A stretch of 64,000 nucleotides of DNA. Source: Paenibacillus abyssi. GTDB lineage: Bacteria > Bacillota > Bacilli > Paenibacillales > Paenibacillaceae. Below are positions 32,473-42,745 of the stretch, one piece after another; position 1 is the stretch's first letter; every line of letters begins with the position of its first letter. The notes under the pieces are model-generated. The model was not told where the DNA came from. It saw only the letters and a program-made list of their open reading frames with translations, and made no database searches. The translations under genes and the position numbers were made by a program. The stretch is taken from positions 62,001-126,000 of the forward strand of contig NZ_BMGR01000007.1 of assembly GCF_014640295.1 (NCBI RefSeq). The letters run 5' to 3'.

Positions 32473-33291
32473 CTAACGGTTGGAGGCAAGACGCTGCCTC
32501 ACGCTTCGAATGAGGTCGGCAATCCGGCCTTCCAGCTTGTGAATCTCTTGCTTGTGTCCGACGATTTGCCGGGAGAGGGTCAGAAGTGTCGATAGTGATG
32601 CGACAGCGCCGCTTGCATCGTCTTTCCTTGCTTGCTGATTCAGGCTTTTCCATGAGGGAGGGATCTGCTTGTTCGCTGCAGAGGCCGCCTGCTTCAAGGT
32701 CTTAATCTGTTGATCAAGCGGACGAATGCCGTTCAATTCTTCCCGCATCGCTTTTATTTTCTTGTTAGCTTCGGTTTTAGCCGCCCGCAGGGCGGCTTCT
32801 TTCGTCCGAATGTCCTGCCTTGCAATCTGGACGGCTGTTTTCATCATGTCTGCCTGCATGGCGAGCAGCGCGTTGAGATCCTTGTTCTTCAGCTTTCGCG
32901 CAACTTTGATCTGCTTGTTTAGCGCTGTATATTGATCGAGTAAAGGCTTGTAGCGTTCTTTGGTTTGCGTGAGCTGGAGCTGAAGCCGCTGCAGCTTGGC
33001 GGCATCTACATTCCGGATGTCCCGGCGAAGCGCTGCCTCCGCTTTCGTATTGGCCGAGCTCAGTGTCTTGATGCGGCTGTCCCAGTTCTGCTCTTGCTTC
33101 TGTGAAGCAAGAAAATCGTTATAGAGCGTATTGATCCGGTTAGCTGTCGAGGGCCCGGCCCGGTGTGCCGTGGCATCCAGCGCTTTCTTGGCGGTGGCGG
33201 ATAACTCCATATACGCGGCCCATCCCGGTGAGGGGGCGGCCATTAGGCAGAGCAAAGCCAGTACTATTACTGCAATATTACGAATTATCAT
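32473..33291 (-). CDS. Exported coiled-coil protein
   Basis: A 272-residue protein beginning MIIRNIAVIVLALLCLMAAP, a clear signal peptide with a cleavage region at GWAAYM. The mature part is almost entirely heptad-rich helix with many Ala, Lys and Gln residues (LQRLQLQLTQTKERYKPLLD, KAALRAAKTEANKK-type repeats), predicted coiled coil through residue about 265. The frame extends 13 codons upstream, but the ATG at 33291 starts directly at the signal peptide. The family is unnamed to me; it is probably a cell-surface or secreted structural protein. Confidence 0.68.
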   Translation of the reverse strand: MIIRNIAVIVLALLCLMAAPSPGWAAYMELSATAKKALDATAHRAGPSTANRINTLYNDFLASQKQEQNWDSRIKTLSSANTKAEAALRRDIRNVDAAKLQRLQLQLTQTKERYKPLLDQYTALNKQIKVARKLKNKDLNALLAMQADMMKTAVQIARQDIRTKEAALRAAKTEANKKIKAMREELNGIRPLDQQIKTLKQAASAANKQIPPSWKSLNQQARKDDASGAVASLSTLLTLSRQIVGHKQEIHKLEGRIADLIRSVRQRLASNR

Positions 33292-33337
33292 CAATTGAAT
33301 CCGTCCTTTCCGGTTTGTCGGTCCATGCAATGAAAAA

Positions 33338-33385
33338 AAGCACCTGCAGGAGAAGGCTCATAGCGGCCTTCTCCTGCAGGTGCTT
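33338..33385 (-). terminator. 20-bp perfect hairpin with minus-strand U tract
   Basis: AAGCACCTGCAGGAGAAGGC pairs perfectly with its complement across an 8-nt loop. On the minus strand it is followed by TTTTTTTC. It lies 47 bp upstream of the exported coiled-coil gene, where no minus-strand gene precedes it. Confidence 0.7.
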
Positions 33386-33403
33386 CCTGCGTGGATGAAC
33401 AAA

Positions 33404-33417
33404 CGAACATTTGTTTT
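33404..33417. promoter_or_regulatory. LexA/SOS-box-like sequence
   Basis: CGAACATTTGTTTT agrees with the Bacillus SOS box (CGAACRNRYGTTYG) at 12 of 14 positions. It lies 19 bp from the hairpin at 33338-33385, on the upstream side for minus-strand transcription. This is a weak match and may be chance. Confidence 0.3.
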
Positions 33418-33571
33418 GTAGGTAAAATATACCTGATATCAATAGGATCGTCAAGGGTCTTATTAAGCGATCTTGAATTGGATTTTCCCAAAGGGCGCTC
33501 CCTTCGAGCGACGTGTTAATGAGCGTAAGAGAACCGCATTTTTGATCGGATTGAAGTCCAATAAAATAGGG

Positions 33572-33599
33572 TTGCAATCCGACAAAAAATGGCTATACT
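33572..33599 (+). promoter_or_regulatory. Promoter of LacI-type regulator
   Basis: TTGCAA and TATACT separated by 16 bp, directly followed by the regulator's operator. Confidence 0.65.
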
Positions 33600-33601
33600 A
33601 A

Positions 33602-33623
33602 AAACATGAAACGTTTCATGTTT
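33602..33623. promoter_or_regulatory. LacI-family operator, copy 1 (autoregulatory)
   Basis: A perfect 22-bp palindrome centred on ATGAAACGTTTCAT. It begins 3 bp after the -10 box and covers the start of transcription, so binding would block the regulator's own promoter. A closely matching 18-bp palindrome lies before fucI (34723-34740). Confidence 0.78.
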
Positions 33624-33646
33624 GAGTTTGAAAGGAAATAAGGACC

Positions 33647-34657
33647 ATGGCGGGAACGATTAAAGACATTGCAAAGCACACAGGCCTCTCGTTAGGAACG
33701 ATATCGAAGTTTATTAACGGCGGGAGAGTGCGCGAGGCAAACCGGGACAAAATTGAAAGGGCTATCAAAGAGCTGGATTTCCATGTCAATGAAATTGCCC
33801 GCGGCTTGAAGACGAGCAAATCGAAGACGATCGGCATTATCATTCCATCGATGGAGAACTTCTTTTGCACCAGCTTGATCTCCCGCGTGGAGAAGCATCT
33901 GTCCAAGCACGGGTACAGCGGCATCATCTGTGATTATCAGGAAGATCCTCAGATGGAAAAGGAGAAGCTGGTCTTCCTCATTAACAAAATGGTGGACGGG
34001 ATCATTATCGTTCCCTCCGGCGATACGCAGAAGGAAATTCAACAGGTATTGGACCGGGGAATCCCGGTTGTGACGGTGGACCGTATTTTGCCTGATATTG
34101 CATGCGATAGCGTGGTTGTCGATAATTTTAAAATATCCGGCGAGGCGGTCGAATATTTCGTCGGACAGGACCACAGGCGGATCGCAATCATCTGCGGACC
34201 GAGAAATATCAGCACGGCGGAGGAGAGGCTTAACGGCTACCTGGCTGTCCATGAGAAGTTTCGATTAACGGTGGATCCGGATTTGATCCAATTTGGCGAT
34301 TACTATATGCAAAGCGGCTATGAGCTCTGCCGCAGGCTGCTTGATCTGCCCGAGCCGCCGACTGCAATATTCGCCACCAACTACGATATCACCTTAGGTG
34401 TCATCAGCGCGTTGAATGAGAGGAATATCAGGATTCCGGAGCAATTATCCCTGATCGGCTTTGACAATTTGAATCTGTCCAAGGTGATCAAGCCGGCGCT
34501 TTCCTTGGTTGTCCAGCCGATGGACCAGTTAGCGGACGCGACGACAAAGCTGATGCTGGAAAGACTCGAGGGTACATTGCAGGGCATTCCACAGCTTGTT
34601 AAATTTGAGGCTGAGCTAGTGATCAAAGATTCCGTTATAAGCCCGTTACACAAATAA
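33647..34657 (+). CDS. LacI-family transcriptional regulator
   Basis: A 336-residue LacI/GalR regulator. The N-terminal helix-turn-helix is TIKDIAKHTGLSLGTISKFI (residues 4-23) with hinge ARGLKTSKSKTIGII. The periplasmic-binding-protein-like domain follows (FFCTSLISRVEKHLSKHGYS, DGIIIVPSGDT, PVVTVDRILPDIACDSVVVD, AIFATNYDITLGV). AAGGAAATAAGGA precedes the ATG. It presumably controls the fucI operon: the same palindrome occurs at its own promoter and before fucI. The effector would be a sugar or sugar phosphate of that pathway. The HTH reads GTISKF rather than the more common ATVSRV, which may shift operator preference. Confidence 0.92.
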   Translation: MAGTIKDIAKHTGLSLGTISKFINGGRVREANRDKIERAIKELDFHVNEIARGLKTSKSKTIGIIIPSMENFFCTSLISRVEKHLSKHGYSGIICDYQEDPQMEKEKLVFLINKMVDGIIIVPSGDTQKEIQQVLDRGIPVVTVDRILPDIACDSVVVDNFKISGEAVEYFVGQDHRRIAIICGPRNISTAEERLNGYLAVHEKFRLTVDPDLIQFGDYYMQSGYELCRRLLDLPEPPTAIFATNYDITLGVISALNERNIRIPEQLSLIGFDNLNLSKVIKPALSLVVQPMDQLADATTKLMLERLEGTLQGIPQLVKFEAELVIKDSVISPLHK

Positions 34658-34703
34658 ATGCCAAGCTTTATCCATCCGTTTTAAGGTGGAGAGCCCCAAG
34701 AAA

Positions 34704-34717
34704 TGAGAACGCTTACC
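34704..34717 (+). promoter_or_regulatory. cre-like site before fucI
   Basis: TGAGAACGCTTACC matches the CcpA consensus TGWAANCGNTNWCA with two mismatches. It lies 6 bp upstream of the LacI operator, suggesting combined glucose and sugar-specific control. Confidence 0.4.
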
Positions 34718-34722
34718 TTATG

Positions 34723-34740
34723 AAATGAAACGTTTCATTT
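34723..34740. promoter_or_regulatory. LacI-family operator, copy 2, before fucI
   Basis: AAATGAAACGTTTCATTT is an 18-bp perfect palindrome sharing its 14-bp core (ATGAAACGTTTCAT) with the one at the regulator's promoter. Confidence 0.77.
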
Positions 34741-34818
34741 TTGGGTGCGGCCTCCAAAAGCCGGCGGCAGCTGGTTCTGCTTGTTTTTGAAATAACGTTC
34801 ATAAGGGAGGACTATTTG

Positions 34819-36606
34819 ATGACAAATTATTGGGTTGGGGATCTGCCGCGCATCGGCATTCGTCCGATTATCGACGGCAGAAGAAGAGGGATCCGGGAGT
34901 CGCTTGAAGAGAAGACGATGAATATGGCCAAATCGGTGGAAGCGCTGCTGAAAGAGCATCTGCGATATCCTAATGGCGAGACCGTGGAGTGCGTCATTGC
35001 CGATACGACGATCGGAGGCGTGACCGAAGCGGCCCGCTGCGCGGATAAATTCGCCAAGCACAATGTGGGATTGACGATCAGCGTGACGCCTTGCTGGGCA
35101 TACGGATCGGAGACAATCGATATGGATCCGATGATTCCGAAGGCGATCTGGGGTTTTAATGGTACGGAAAGACCAGGCGCGGTATACTTGGCAGCCGCAC
35201 TGGCCGCGCATAACCAGAAGGGGCTGCCGGCATTCAGCATCTATGGCAGAGAAGTGCAGGACATCGATGACAACTCCATTCCGGAGGATGTGAAAGGGAA
35301 ATTACTGCAGTTCGCCAGAGCCGGATTGGCGGTTGCCCTGATGAAAGGGAAGTCCTATCTTGCGATGGGAAGCGTATCGATGGGAATTGCCGGTTCGATC
35401 GTGGATGCTCCGTTTTTCCAAAAATACTTGGGCATGCGCAACGAATATGTCGATATGTCCGAATTCACCCGGCGCATCGAGGAAGAAATCTATGATCCGG
35501 AGGAATTCGCGAAAGCTTTGAAATGGACGAAGGAGAACTGCACGGAGGGCGAGGACCAGAACAAGCCGGAAAAACAAAGATCCCGGGCGGACAAAGATAA
35601 AGATTGGGAAACCGTCGTCAAGATGACGCTGATTGCCAGGGATTTGATGATCGGGAATCCCCGCTTGAAGGAGCTGGGCTTCGAGGAAGAGGCCGAGGGG
35701 CATAACGCTCTGGCGGGAGGCTTCCAGGGCCAGCGCCAATGGACCGATCATTTCCCGAACGGCGACTTTATGGAGGCGATACTAAACTCTTCTTATGATT
35801 GGAATGGCATTCGCCAAGCGTATATGTTTGCGACGGAAAACGATGCCCTCAACGGTGTGTCGATGCTGTTTGGCCACTTGCTGACGAATACGGCGCAGCT
35901 GTTCGCCGATGTCCGCACCTACTGGAGCCCGGACGCCGTCGAGCGGGTAACGGGCGCCAAACTGAGCGGGAAGGCTGCGGGCGGCTTAATCCATCTGATC
36001 AACTCGGGATCGGCGACCTTGGATGCGACAGGCAAGCTCGAACGAGACGGCGAACCGGTCATTAAGCCGTTCTGGGAGATCACGGAAGAAGAGGCGGCGG
36101 CGTGCCTGAAGGCGACAACCTGGTATCCGGGGAATACCGAGTATTTCAGAGGCGGCGGCTATTCATCCAAATTTGTGACAGAAGCTGAAATGCCGGTGAC
36201 GATGTGCCGGTTGAATCTTGTAGAAGGTCTGGGTCCGGTGCTGCAAATTGCCGAAGGATATACGGTTAAGCTGCCGCGGGAGGTTCACGACGTATTGGAT
36301 GCCAGGACGGATTATACGTGGCCGACGACGTGGTTCGCGCCGAATCTGACCGGCCGCGGGGCATTTAGGGATGTCTACTCGGTGATGAATCATTGGGGAG
36401 CCAATCATGGATCGATCAGTTACGGCCATATCGGCAAGGACCTGATCTCCTTGGCGGCAATGCTCAGAATACCTGTGTCGATGCACAATGTGAAGGAAGA
36501 GGATATTTTCAGGCCCAGCACATGGAATGCATTTGGAACGGATGGGCTTGAGGGCGCTGATTACCGGGCATGCGAAACGTTCGGTCCGTTGTACGGCAGA
36601 AAATAA
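34819..36606 (+). CDS. fucI: L-fucose/D-arabinose isomerase FucI
   Basis: A 595-residue protein matching FucI (E. coli about 591 residues). Landmarks include [20 protein letters not shown] at the start, [53 protein letters not shown], the [20 protein letters not shown] segment with metal-site residues, and [18 protein letters not shown] near the end. It interconverts L-fucose with L-fuculose or D-arabinose with D-ribulose, using Mn2+. The ATG at 34819 follows AAGGGAGG; the frame extends upstream to 34741 without a ribosome site. Both a LacI operator and a cre-like site lie upstream. A two-component pair follows. Confidence 0.93.
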   Translation: MTNYWVGDLPRIGIRPIIDGRRRGIRESLEEKTMNMAKSVEALLKEHLRYPNGETVECVIADTTIGGVTEAARCADKFAKHNVGLTISVTPCWAYGSETIDMDPMIPKAIWGFNGTERPGAVYLAAALAAHNQKGLPAFSIYGREVQDIDDNSIPEDVKGKLLQFARAGLAVALMKGKSYLAMGSVSMGIAGSIVDAPFFQKYLGMRNEYVDMSEFTRRIEEEIYDPEEFAKALKWTKENCTEGEDQNKPEKQRSRADKDKDWETVVKMTLIARDLMIGNPRLKELGFEEEAEGHNALAGGFQGQRQWTDHFPNGDFMEAILNSSYDWNGIRQAYMFATENDALNGVSMLFGHLLTNTAQLFADVRTYWSPDAVERVTGAKLSGKAAGGLIHLINSGSATLDATGKLERDGEPVIKPFWEITEEEAAACLKATTWYPGNTEYFRGGGYSSKFVTEAEMPVTMCRLNLVEGLGPVLQIAEGYTVKLPREVHDVLDARTDYTWPTTWFAPNLTGRGAFRDVYSVMNHWGANHGSISYGHIGKDLISLAAMLRIPVSMHNVKEEDIFRPSTWNAFGTDGLEGADYRACETFGPLYGRK

Positions 36607-36619
36607 ACGGATACCCTAA

Positions 36620-36661
36620 ACGATAAAGATCCTTGACCGACATGGCTGAGGATCTTATCGT
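36620..36661 (+). terminator. Hairpin after fucI
   Basis: ACGATAAAGATCCT and AGGATCTTATCGT form a 13-bp stem with one bulged A and no real T run, so it may be a weak terminator or an mRNA stabiliser between fucI and the response-regulator gene. Confidence 0.45.
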
Positions 36662-36693
36662 GTTATGGATCACAAATAAAGGAATGATTGCAC

Positions 36694-38307
36694 ATGTATA
36701 AACTTCTGCTCGTCGATGATGAGGCTTTGGTACGCGAGGCAATCAAAGAAAATATGCGGTGGGAAGAGCTCGGCTTCGAGTGTGTGGCGGATTGCGAGGA
36801 CGGGGCCAAAGCGCTGGAATCCATTGAAGAGCTCCGCCCTGACATCCTTTTAACCGATATTTGTATGCCTTTTGTCGACGGCTTGGAGCTGACAAGGCAG
36901 GTGACGATGAAATACCCGAATATAAAAGTGGTCATCTTAACCGGGCATGACGATTTCGATTACGCGCAGCAGGCGATTAAGTTAAGGGCTTGCGATTTTA
37001 TTTTAAAACCGATTACAGCTGCGGAGCTGGGCAATGTACTGAAGAAGCTGAAGATCGAGATGGATGAGGAATTTAAGCGGAAACGGGATTTCGATCTTTT
37101 AAAGCAGCAGCTTAATGAGAGCCTTCCGCTGCTGCGTGAACGGTTTTTGGAACGGCTGACGGCATCGCGGCTGACGCAGCAAGAGATCGACGAGCGGCTG
37201 GACTACTTCAACCTTTCACTTCGAGGTCCCTATTTTATCATCGTTGCTGTGGATGTTGACGATTTTCTGATCGACGGCTCGCAGCCTTCCGTGAAAAGCA
37301 GAGAATTAATGCGATTTGCCGTTTATAATATCGTTCAAGAAGTGGCGGACAGAGAAATGGGTGCTACGGTCTTTCGAAACCGGGACGAGAAGGTGTTGGC
37401 GATTTTGTCGGGGCAGAGCCCGGAGCAGCTGCAGGAGCTGGCCTTCCACGCATCGGAGGAGATCAGGCGATCGATATCCTCCTATCTGCCGCTAACGGTT
37501 TCGATCGGAATCGGGCATTGCTGCCCGTCATTAAGCACGCTTCAGCAAGCGAGCGAAACTGCATTATCCGCACTCGATTACCGTTTTTTGCTTGGCAACA
37601 ACGAAGTGATCAGCCTATCGGATATGGAGAGGCGGCATCGATCGGCCGCATTGCCGGCAACGGATTGGGATAAAGAACTGGTATCACGGTTAAAAACCGG
37701 CTCGGAACAGGAAACAGACGATCTGATTGAACGGATTTTTGCAAGCTACCGGGATTATTTCCTGACCGTTGATACGTGTTATATCCATATTCAGAGGCTG
37801 GTCCTCTCTCTCATCCATACGATAACGGAATTGGGAGGGGAACCGGCGGAGGTGTTCGGTTCGAAAGTGAATCCGCTGGTCGAAGTTCAGCGCTATGCCA
37901 CGCTGGACGATATCGAACGCTGGATGAAGGAACAATGCCGTGCAGCCGTAGGGGCGGTTATGAGCATCCGGGAGGATTTCAGCACCCATCAGGTCATTAA
38001 AGCGCAGGAGCACATCAAGCAATCATTTGCTGACCAACAATTGACCCTCAAGAAGGTCTGCCACCATGTTTCCATGAGCACCAGTTATTTCAGCACGCTG
38101 TTTAAAACCCATACCGGCAAAACCTTCATTGAGTTTTTAACACAGCTAAGAATCGAAAAAGCGAAGGAACTGCTGAAGCTGACCGCATTGAAAAGCTATG
38201 AAATTGCCGACCAGGTCGGCTTTAGCGATCCCCATTATTTTAGCGTCACCTTCAAGAAATTCACCGGCTGCACGCCTACGGAATACCGTCAACAAAAACT
38301 CATGTGA
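36694..38307 (+). CDS. YesN-type AraC response regulator
   Basis: A 537-residue protein. The receiver domain (1-120) has the acidic pair VDDEA, phospho-acceptor Asp55 in LLTDICMPFVDG, and KP in FILKPITA. A central region of unknown function (about 125-420) follows, and the last ~100 residues are a double AraC helix-turn-helix (LTLKKVCHHVSMSTSYFSTL, YEIADQVGFSDPHYFSVTFK, GCTPTEYRQQ). AAAGGA precedes the ATG at 36694. The YesM-type kinase starts 16 bp downstream. Such pairs usually control sugar ABC transporters placed nearby, as here. Confidence 0.9.
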   Translation: MYKLLLVDDEALVREAIKENMRWEELGFECVADCEDGAKALESIEELRPDILLTDICMPFVDGLELTRQVTMKYPNIKVVILTGHDDFDYAQQAIKLRACDFILKPITAAELGNVLKKLKIEMDEEFKRKRDFDLLKQQLNESLPLLRERFLERLTASRLTQQEIDERLDYFNLSLRGPYFIIVAVDVDDFLIDGSQPSVKSRELMRFAVYNIVQEVADREMGATVFRNRDEKVLAILSGQSPEQLQELAFHASEEIRRSISSYLPLTVSIGIGHCCPSLSTLQQASETALSALDYRFLLGNNEVISLSDMERRHRSAALPATDWDKELVSRLKTGSEQETDDLIERIFASYRDYFLTVDTCYIHIQRLVLSLIHTITELGGEPAEVFGSKVNPLVEVQRYATLDDIERWMKEQCRAAVGAVMSIREDFSTHQVIKAQEHIKQSFADQQLTLKKVCHHVSMSTSYFSTLFKTHTGKTFIEFLTQLRIEKAKELLKLTALKSYEIADQVGFSDPHYFSVTFKKFTGCTPTEYRQQKLM

Positions 38308-38322
38308 AAAGTGTGATGAGAC

Positions 38323-40119
38323 ATGAACAGCTGGCGCTTCAAAAGCATTCAATCGAATATAACGCTCGCCTTTGTCCTGCTGATCGTGCTGACCTCACTC
38401 ATTTTGAGTCTGGTCTCGTATTATTTGTCTAAAGAGGCGGTACAGACGAATGCGCAGCAATATACAACGGAATTGATCAAACAGGTCAACACCAATATTC
38501 AAACCTATGTCACCAGCATGAAGAATATTGCCAATCTGGCGGCGAGCAACCGTGATATCCGGGCCTATTTATCCGGGGAGCAGACCGGCACGCTTGTAGA
38601 GAAGCAGGAAGCGGAAGCGAAAATCTCGGATTTTTTCCACTCGATCCTCATCTCCCGCAGCGATATCGCCTCGATTAATATTTTCGGTTATGAAGGGCAG
38701 TTCGTTACCGGGCGGCAGAATGCCCGTTTAAATCCGAATATCGATGTCACCACGCTGCCGTGGTACAAAAACGCACTGCGTGCCGAAGGAGAGAATGTGA
38801 TCTCCTCCTCCCATGTGCAGCCGATATTTGAAGATGAGTACCGCTGGGTCGTTTCCTTAAGCCGGGAGCTTAGGAGCAGTGACGGGACGCACGGACTCGG
38901 CATCTTGAATGTCGATCTGAATTTTAGCGTCATGAATAACATGTTCAGCACGATCAACCTCGGCAAACGCGGTTATCTGTTTATTGTCGATGAGAATGGG
39001 AATATCGTCTATCACCCGCAGCAGCAGCTGATATACAGCAATCTAAAGACGGAGAGAATCGACCAGGTGCTGGCAACCCGCAGCGGCAGCTTCATGACGG
39101 AAGAGGGAGCGGACAGCCGGATGTACACGGTGCAGGATTCCGGGTTCGGATGGAAGGTTGTCGGCGTATCGTATGTGAAAGAGCTTGTGAGCAATAAAAA
39201 TGAAATGCAGCTTTCTTTTTTGGCGCTGGGCTTAATCTGCGTTGTGATTGCGGTCATGCTGTCGGTCTTCTTGTCGGGCAGATTATCCAAACCGATCAAA
39301 CAGCTGCAGGAGCACATGAAAGAGGTAGAGAAGGGCAACTTTGATATCCAAGTCCCGGTCAGCTTTACGAAAGAAATCGGCAGGCTGGCCCGCACATTCA
39401 ACCTGATGGTGGCGAAGATTAAAGAGCTGATGGATCAGGTGGTCAGAGACCAGGAGCTCAAGCGGAAGAGCGAGCTTAACGCACTGCAGGCGCAGATCAA
39501 TCCGCACTTTTTGTATAACACGCTGGATTCGATCGTCTGGATGGCCGAGAGCAAAAAATCCGAAGAGGTCGTGCTGATGACCTCCGCACTCGCCAAGCTG
39601 TTCCGTGCATCGATCAGCAGAGGAGAGGAGCTCGTCCCGATCCGCACGGAAATGGACCACATCACGAACTATTTGACGATCCAAAAAATGCGTTATAAGG
39701 ACAAGATAGATTACGAGGTTCGGATTGACGAGGCGATTCTAGGCTATAAAACGATCAAAATCATCCTGCAGCCGATTGTTGAGAACGCGATCTACCATGG
39801 TTTAAAGATGCAGCAGGGCGTTGGTAAAATAACGATCATGTCGGAGGAGACCGACACGGACATTTTGCTCTTTGTTATCGATAACGGAATCGGGATGGAT
39901 GAAGAGAAGATGCGGTCGCTGCTGATGAGGGATGCCCGGCGCGATAATGGCCGCGGGGTCGGCATTCAGAATGTACATGACCGGCTGCAGCTGTATTTCG
40001 GCAGTGAGTATGGATTAACGTTTGAGAGCGAGCCTGGGGAAGGGACGACGGTAACGATCCGGATGCCCAAGCTGCATGAATCGGCGGGGAGGCGGGACAG
40101 TTGGGAAAGCGAATCATGA
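38323..40119 (+). CDS. YesM-type sensor histidine kinase
   Basis: A 598-residue membrane kinase. One membrane segment at about 12-32 and one near 292-312 flank an extracellular Cache-like domain (INIFGYEGQFVTGRQNARLN, WYKNALRAEGENVISSS). A HAMP linker follows (SGRLSKPIKQLQEHMKEVEK). The His_kinase domain has the phosphorylation motif QINPHFLYNTLDSIVWM (His about 394), and the ATP-binding domain has IVENAIYHGLK and DNGIGMDEEK. Its stop codon overlaps the start of a membrane-anchored binding protein gene, so sensor and binding protein are coupled. Confidence 0.92.
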   Translation: MNSWRFKSIQSNITLAFVLLIVLTSLILSLVSYYLSKEAVQTNAQQYTTELIKQVNTNIQTYVTSMKNIANLAASNRDIRAYLSGEQTGTLVEKQEAEAKISDFFHSILISRSDIASINIFGYEGQFVTGRQNARLNPNIDVTTLPWYKNALRAEGENVISSSHVQPIFEDEYRWVVSLSRELRSSDGTHGLGILNVDLNFSVMNNMFSTINLGKRGYLFIVDENGNIVYHPQQQLIYSNLKTERIDQVLATRSGSFMTEEGADSRMYTVQDSGFGWKVVGVSYVKELVSNKNEMQLSFLALGLICVVIAVMLSVFLSGRLSKPIKQLQEHMKEVEKGNFDIQVPVSFTKEIGRLARTFNLMVAKIKELMDQVVRDQELKRKSELNALQAQINPHFLYNTLDSIVWMAESKKSEEVVLMTSALAKLFRASISRGEELVPIRTEMDHITNYLTIQKMRYKDKIDYEVRIDEAILGYKTIKIILQPIVENAIYHGLKMQQGVGKITIMSEETDTDILLFVIDNGIGMDEEKMRSLLMRDARRDNGRGVGIQNVHDRLQLYFGSEYGLTFESEPGEGTTVTIRMPKLHESAGRRDSWESES

Positions 40120-41099
40120 GCATACGGGCAGTCCTGCTGCTGCTTCTCGCGGCAGGGGGAGCGGCAGCCGTCATGTACGGCATTCATTATTTCTCCGGTC
40201 AAATGAATGCCAAGCCCAAACAGATTACGGTTGTGATTAAATCGATGGAGCAGAGCATGGAATTTTGGCAGGTGCTCAGCGATGGCGTGCAGGTAGCAGC
40301 GAAGGAGTTCGGGGTTAAGGTGAAGGTTGTAGGCCCTCCTACGGAGTCCGACATCGAGGAGCAAATTGCCATATTGGAGCAAGAAATTCTCGCACGGCCC
40401 GGTGCAATCGTAATGGCCGCGACGGATGTGAACCGGCTTGTACCGGTGGCCGAGAAGATCAACCAAGCAGGAATCAAACTGCTGACGCTGGATTCCGGCA
40501 TTAACAGCAAGCTGCCGCTGAGCTTTATTGCGACGGATAACATCGAGGCGGGCAAGAAGGCTGGCCAAGCGATGAAGGAGCTGCTCGGAGGTTCGGGAAG
40601 AGTGGCGATTATCAGCTTTGTTCAGGGGACCGCGACGCAGATCGACCGGGAGCTGGGCGTGCGGTCGGTGCTGGAAGAGAATGAGGATATCGATGTCATT
40701 GGCACCTATTACAGCGATGGCGTGGAGCAAAAAGCGTTTGACACGACAAAGCGGCTGCTGCTGGAGCATCCGGACCTTACGGGGATTGTGGGCTTGAATG
40801 AAACCTCTACCGTGGGGGCGGGTAAGGCGATCAGGGAGCTTGGTCTGGCAGGGGAAGTCAAGCTGGTCGGGTTTGACAGCTCGATTAATGAAGTGAAGCT
40901 GCTTGAAGAAGGCGTCATGCAGGTGACGGTCATCCAAAAGCCATTCAATATGGGGTATTTAAGCGTTAAAGCCGCCCTGCAGACGATTAACGGAGAAAAG
41001 GTTCCACCTATAATCGATACAGGATCGGTTGTCATTACAGAACAAAACATGTATAGCGATGAAAATCAAAAGCTGCTGTTTCCCTTTGTGGATCGGTAG
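40101..41099 (+). CDS. Membrane-anchored sugar-sensing binding protein
   Basis: A 332-residue ribose-type periplasmic-binding fold (IAILEQEILARPGAIVMAAT, NIEAGKKAGQAMKELLG, VGLNETSTVGAGKA). The N-terminus holds MSIRAVLLLLLAAGGAAAVM, an uncleaved anchor without a lipobox cysteine. The TTG at 40101 has GGAGGCGGG upstream; the ATG at 40116 forms an ATGA overlap with the kinase stop and is the alternative start. Because it directly follows the kinase and is separate from the transporter's own binding lipoprotein (43812-44849), it likely presents the sugar to the kinase, like the known XylFII-LytS and GxySBA three-component systems. Confidence 0.75.
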   Translation: MGKRIMSIRAVLLLLLAAGGAAAVMYGIHYFSGQMNAKPKQITVVIKSMEQSMEFWQVLSDGVQVAAKEFGVKVKVVGPPTESDIEEQIAILEQEILARPGAIVMAATDVNRLVPVAEKINQAGIKLLTLDSGINSKLPLSFIATDNIEAGKKAGQAMKELLGGSGRVAIISFVQGTATQIDRELGVRSVLEENEDIDVIGTYYSDGVEQKAFDTTKRLLLEHPDLTGIVGLNETSTVGAGKAIRELGLAGEVKLVGFDSSINEVKLLEEGVMQVTVIQKPFNMGYLSVKAALQTINGEKVPPIIDTGSVVITEQNMYSDENQKLLFPFVDR

Positions 41100-41142
41100 T
41101 TTTTTTTCGTAAAATTTTCTACTAACTAAAGAAAATATTCAA

Positions 41143-41156
41143 TGTAAGCCCTTTCA
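41143..41156 (+). promoter_or_regulatory. cre-like site before sugar ABC transporter
   Basis: TGTAAGCCCTTTCA matches TGWAANCGNTNWCA except for the central G, lying 59 bp before the start codon of the transporter ATPase gene. Confidence 0.45.
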
Positions 41157-41214
41157 AGTAAATGGTAAAGTGAAAAATATCAGCAAGAAAGAGCTCAGGA
41201 GGAGAGGTGGTCAA

Positions 41215-42717
<1,503 letters not shown>

Positions 42718-42745
42718 TGTTTAATTCAGACAAGGGGGGAGCCGG

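Noticed and set aside
33602-33623. CcpA cre site at the LacI promoter
   Set aside because: The ATGAAACGTTTCAT core does not fit the cre pattern TGWAANCGNTNWCA in any register; a perfect palindrome repeated before fucI fits the local LacI protein better.
39966-40937. A 323-codon minus-strand open frame
   Set aside because: It lies opposite the well-defined kinase and binding-protein genes, lacks a ribosome site and recognisable family motifs, and is a shadow of skewed codon use.
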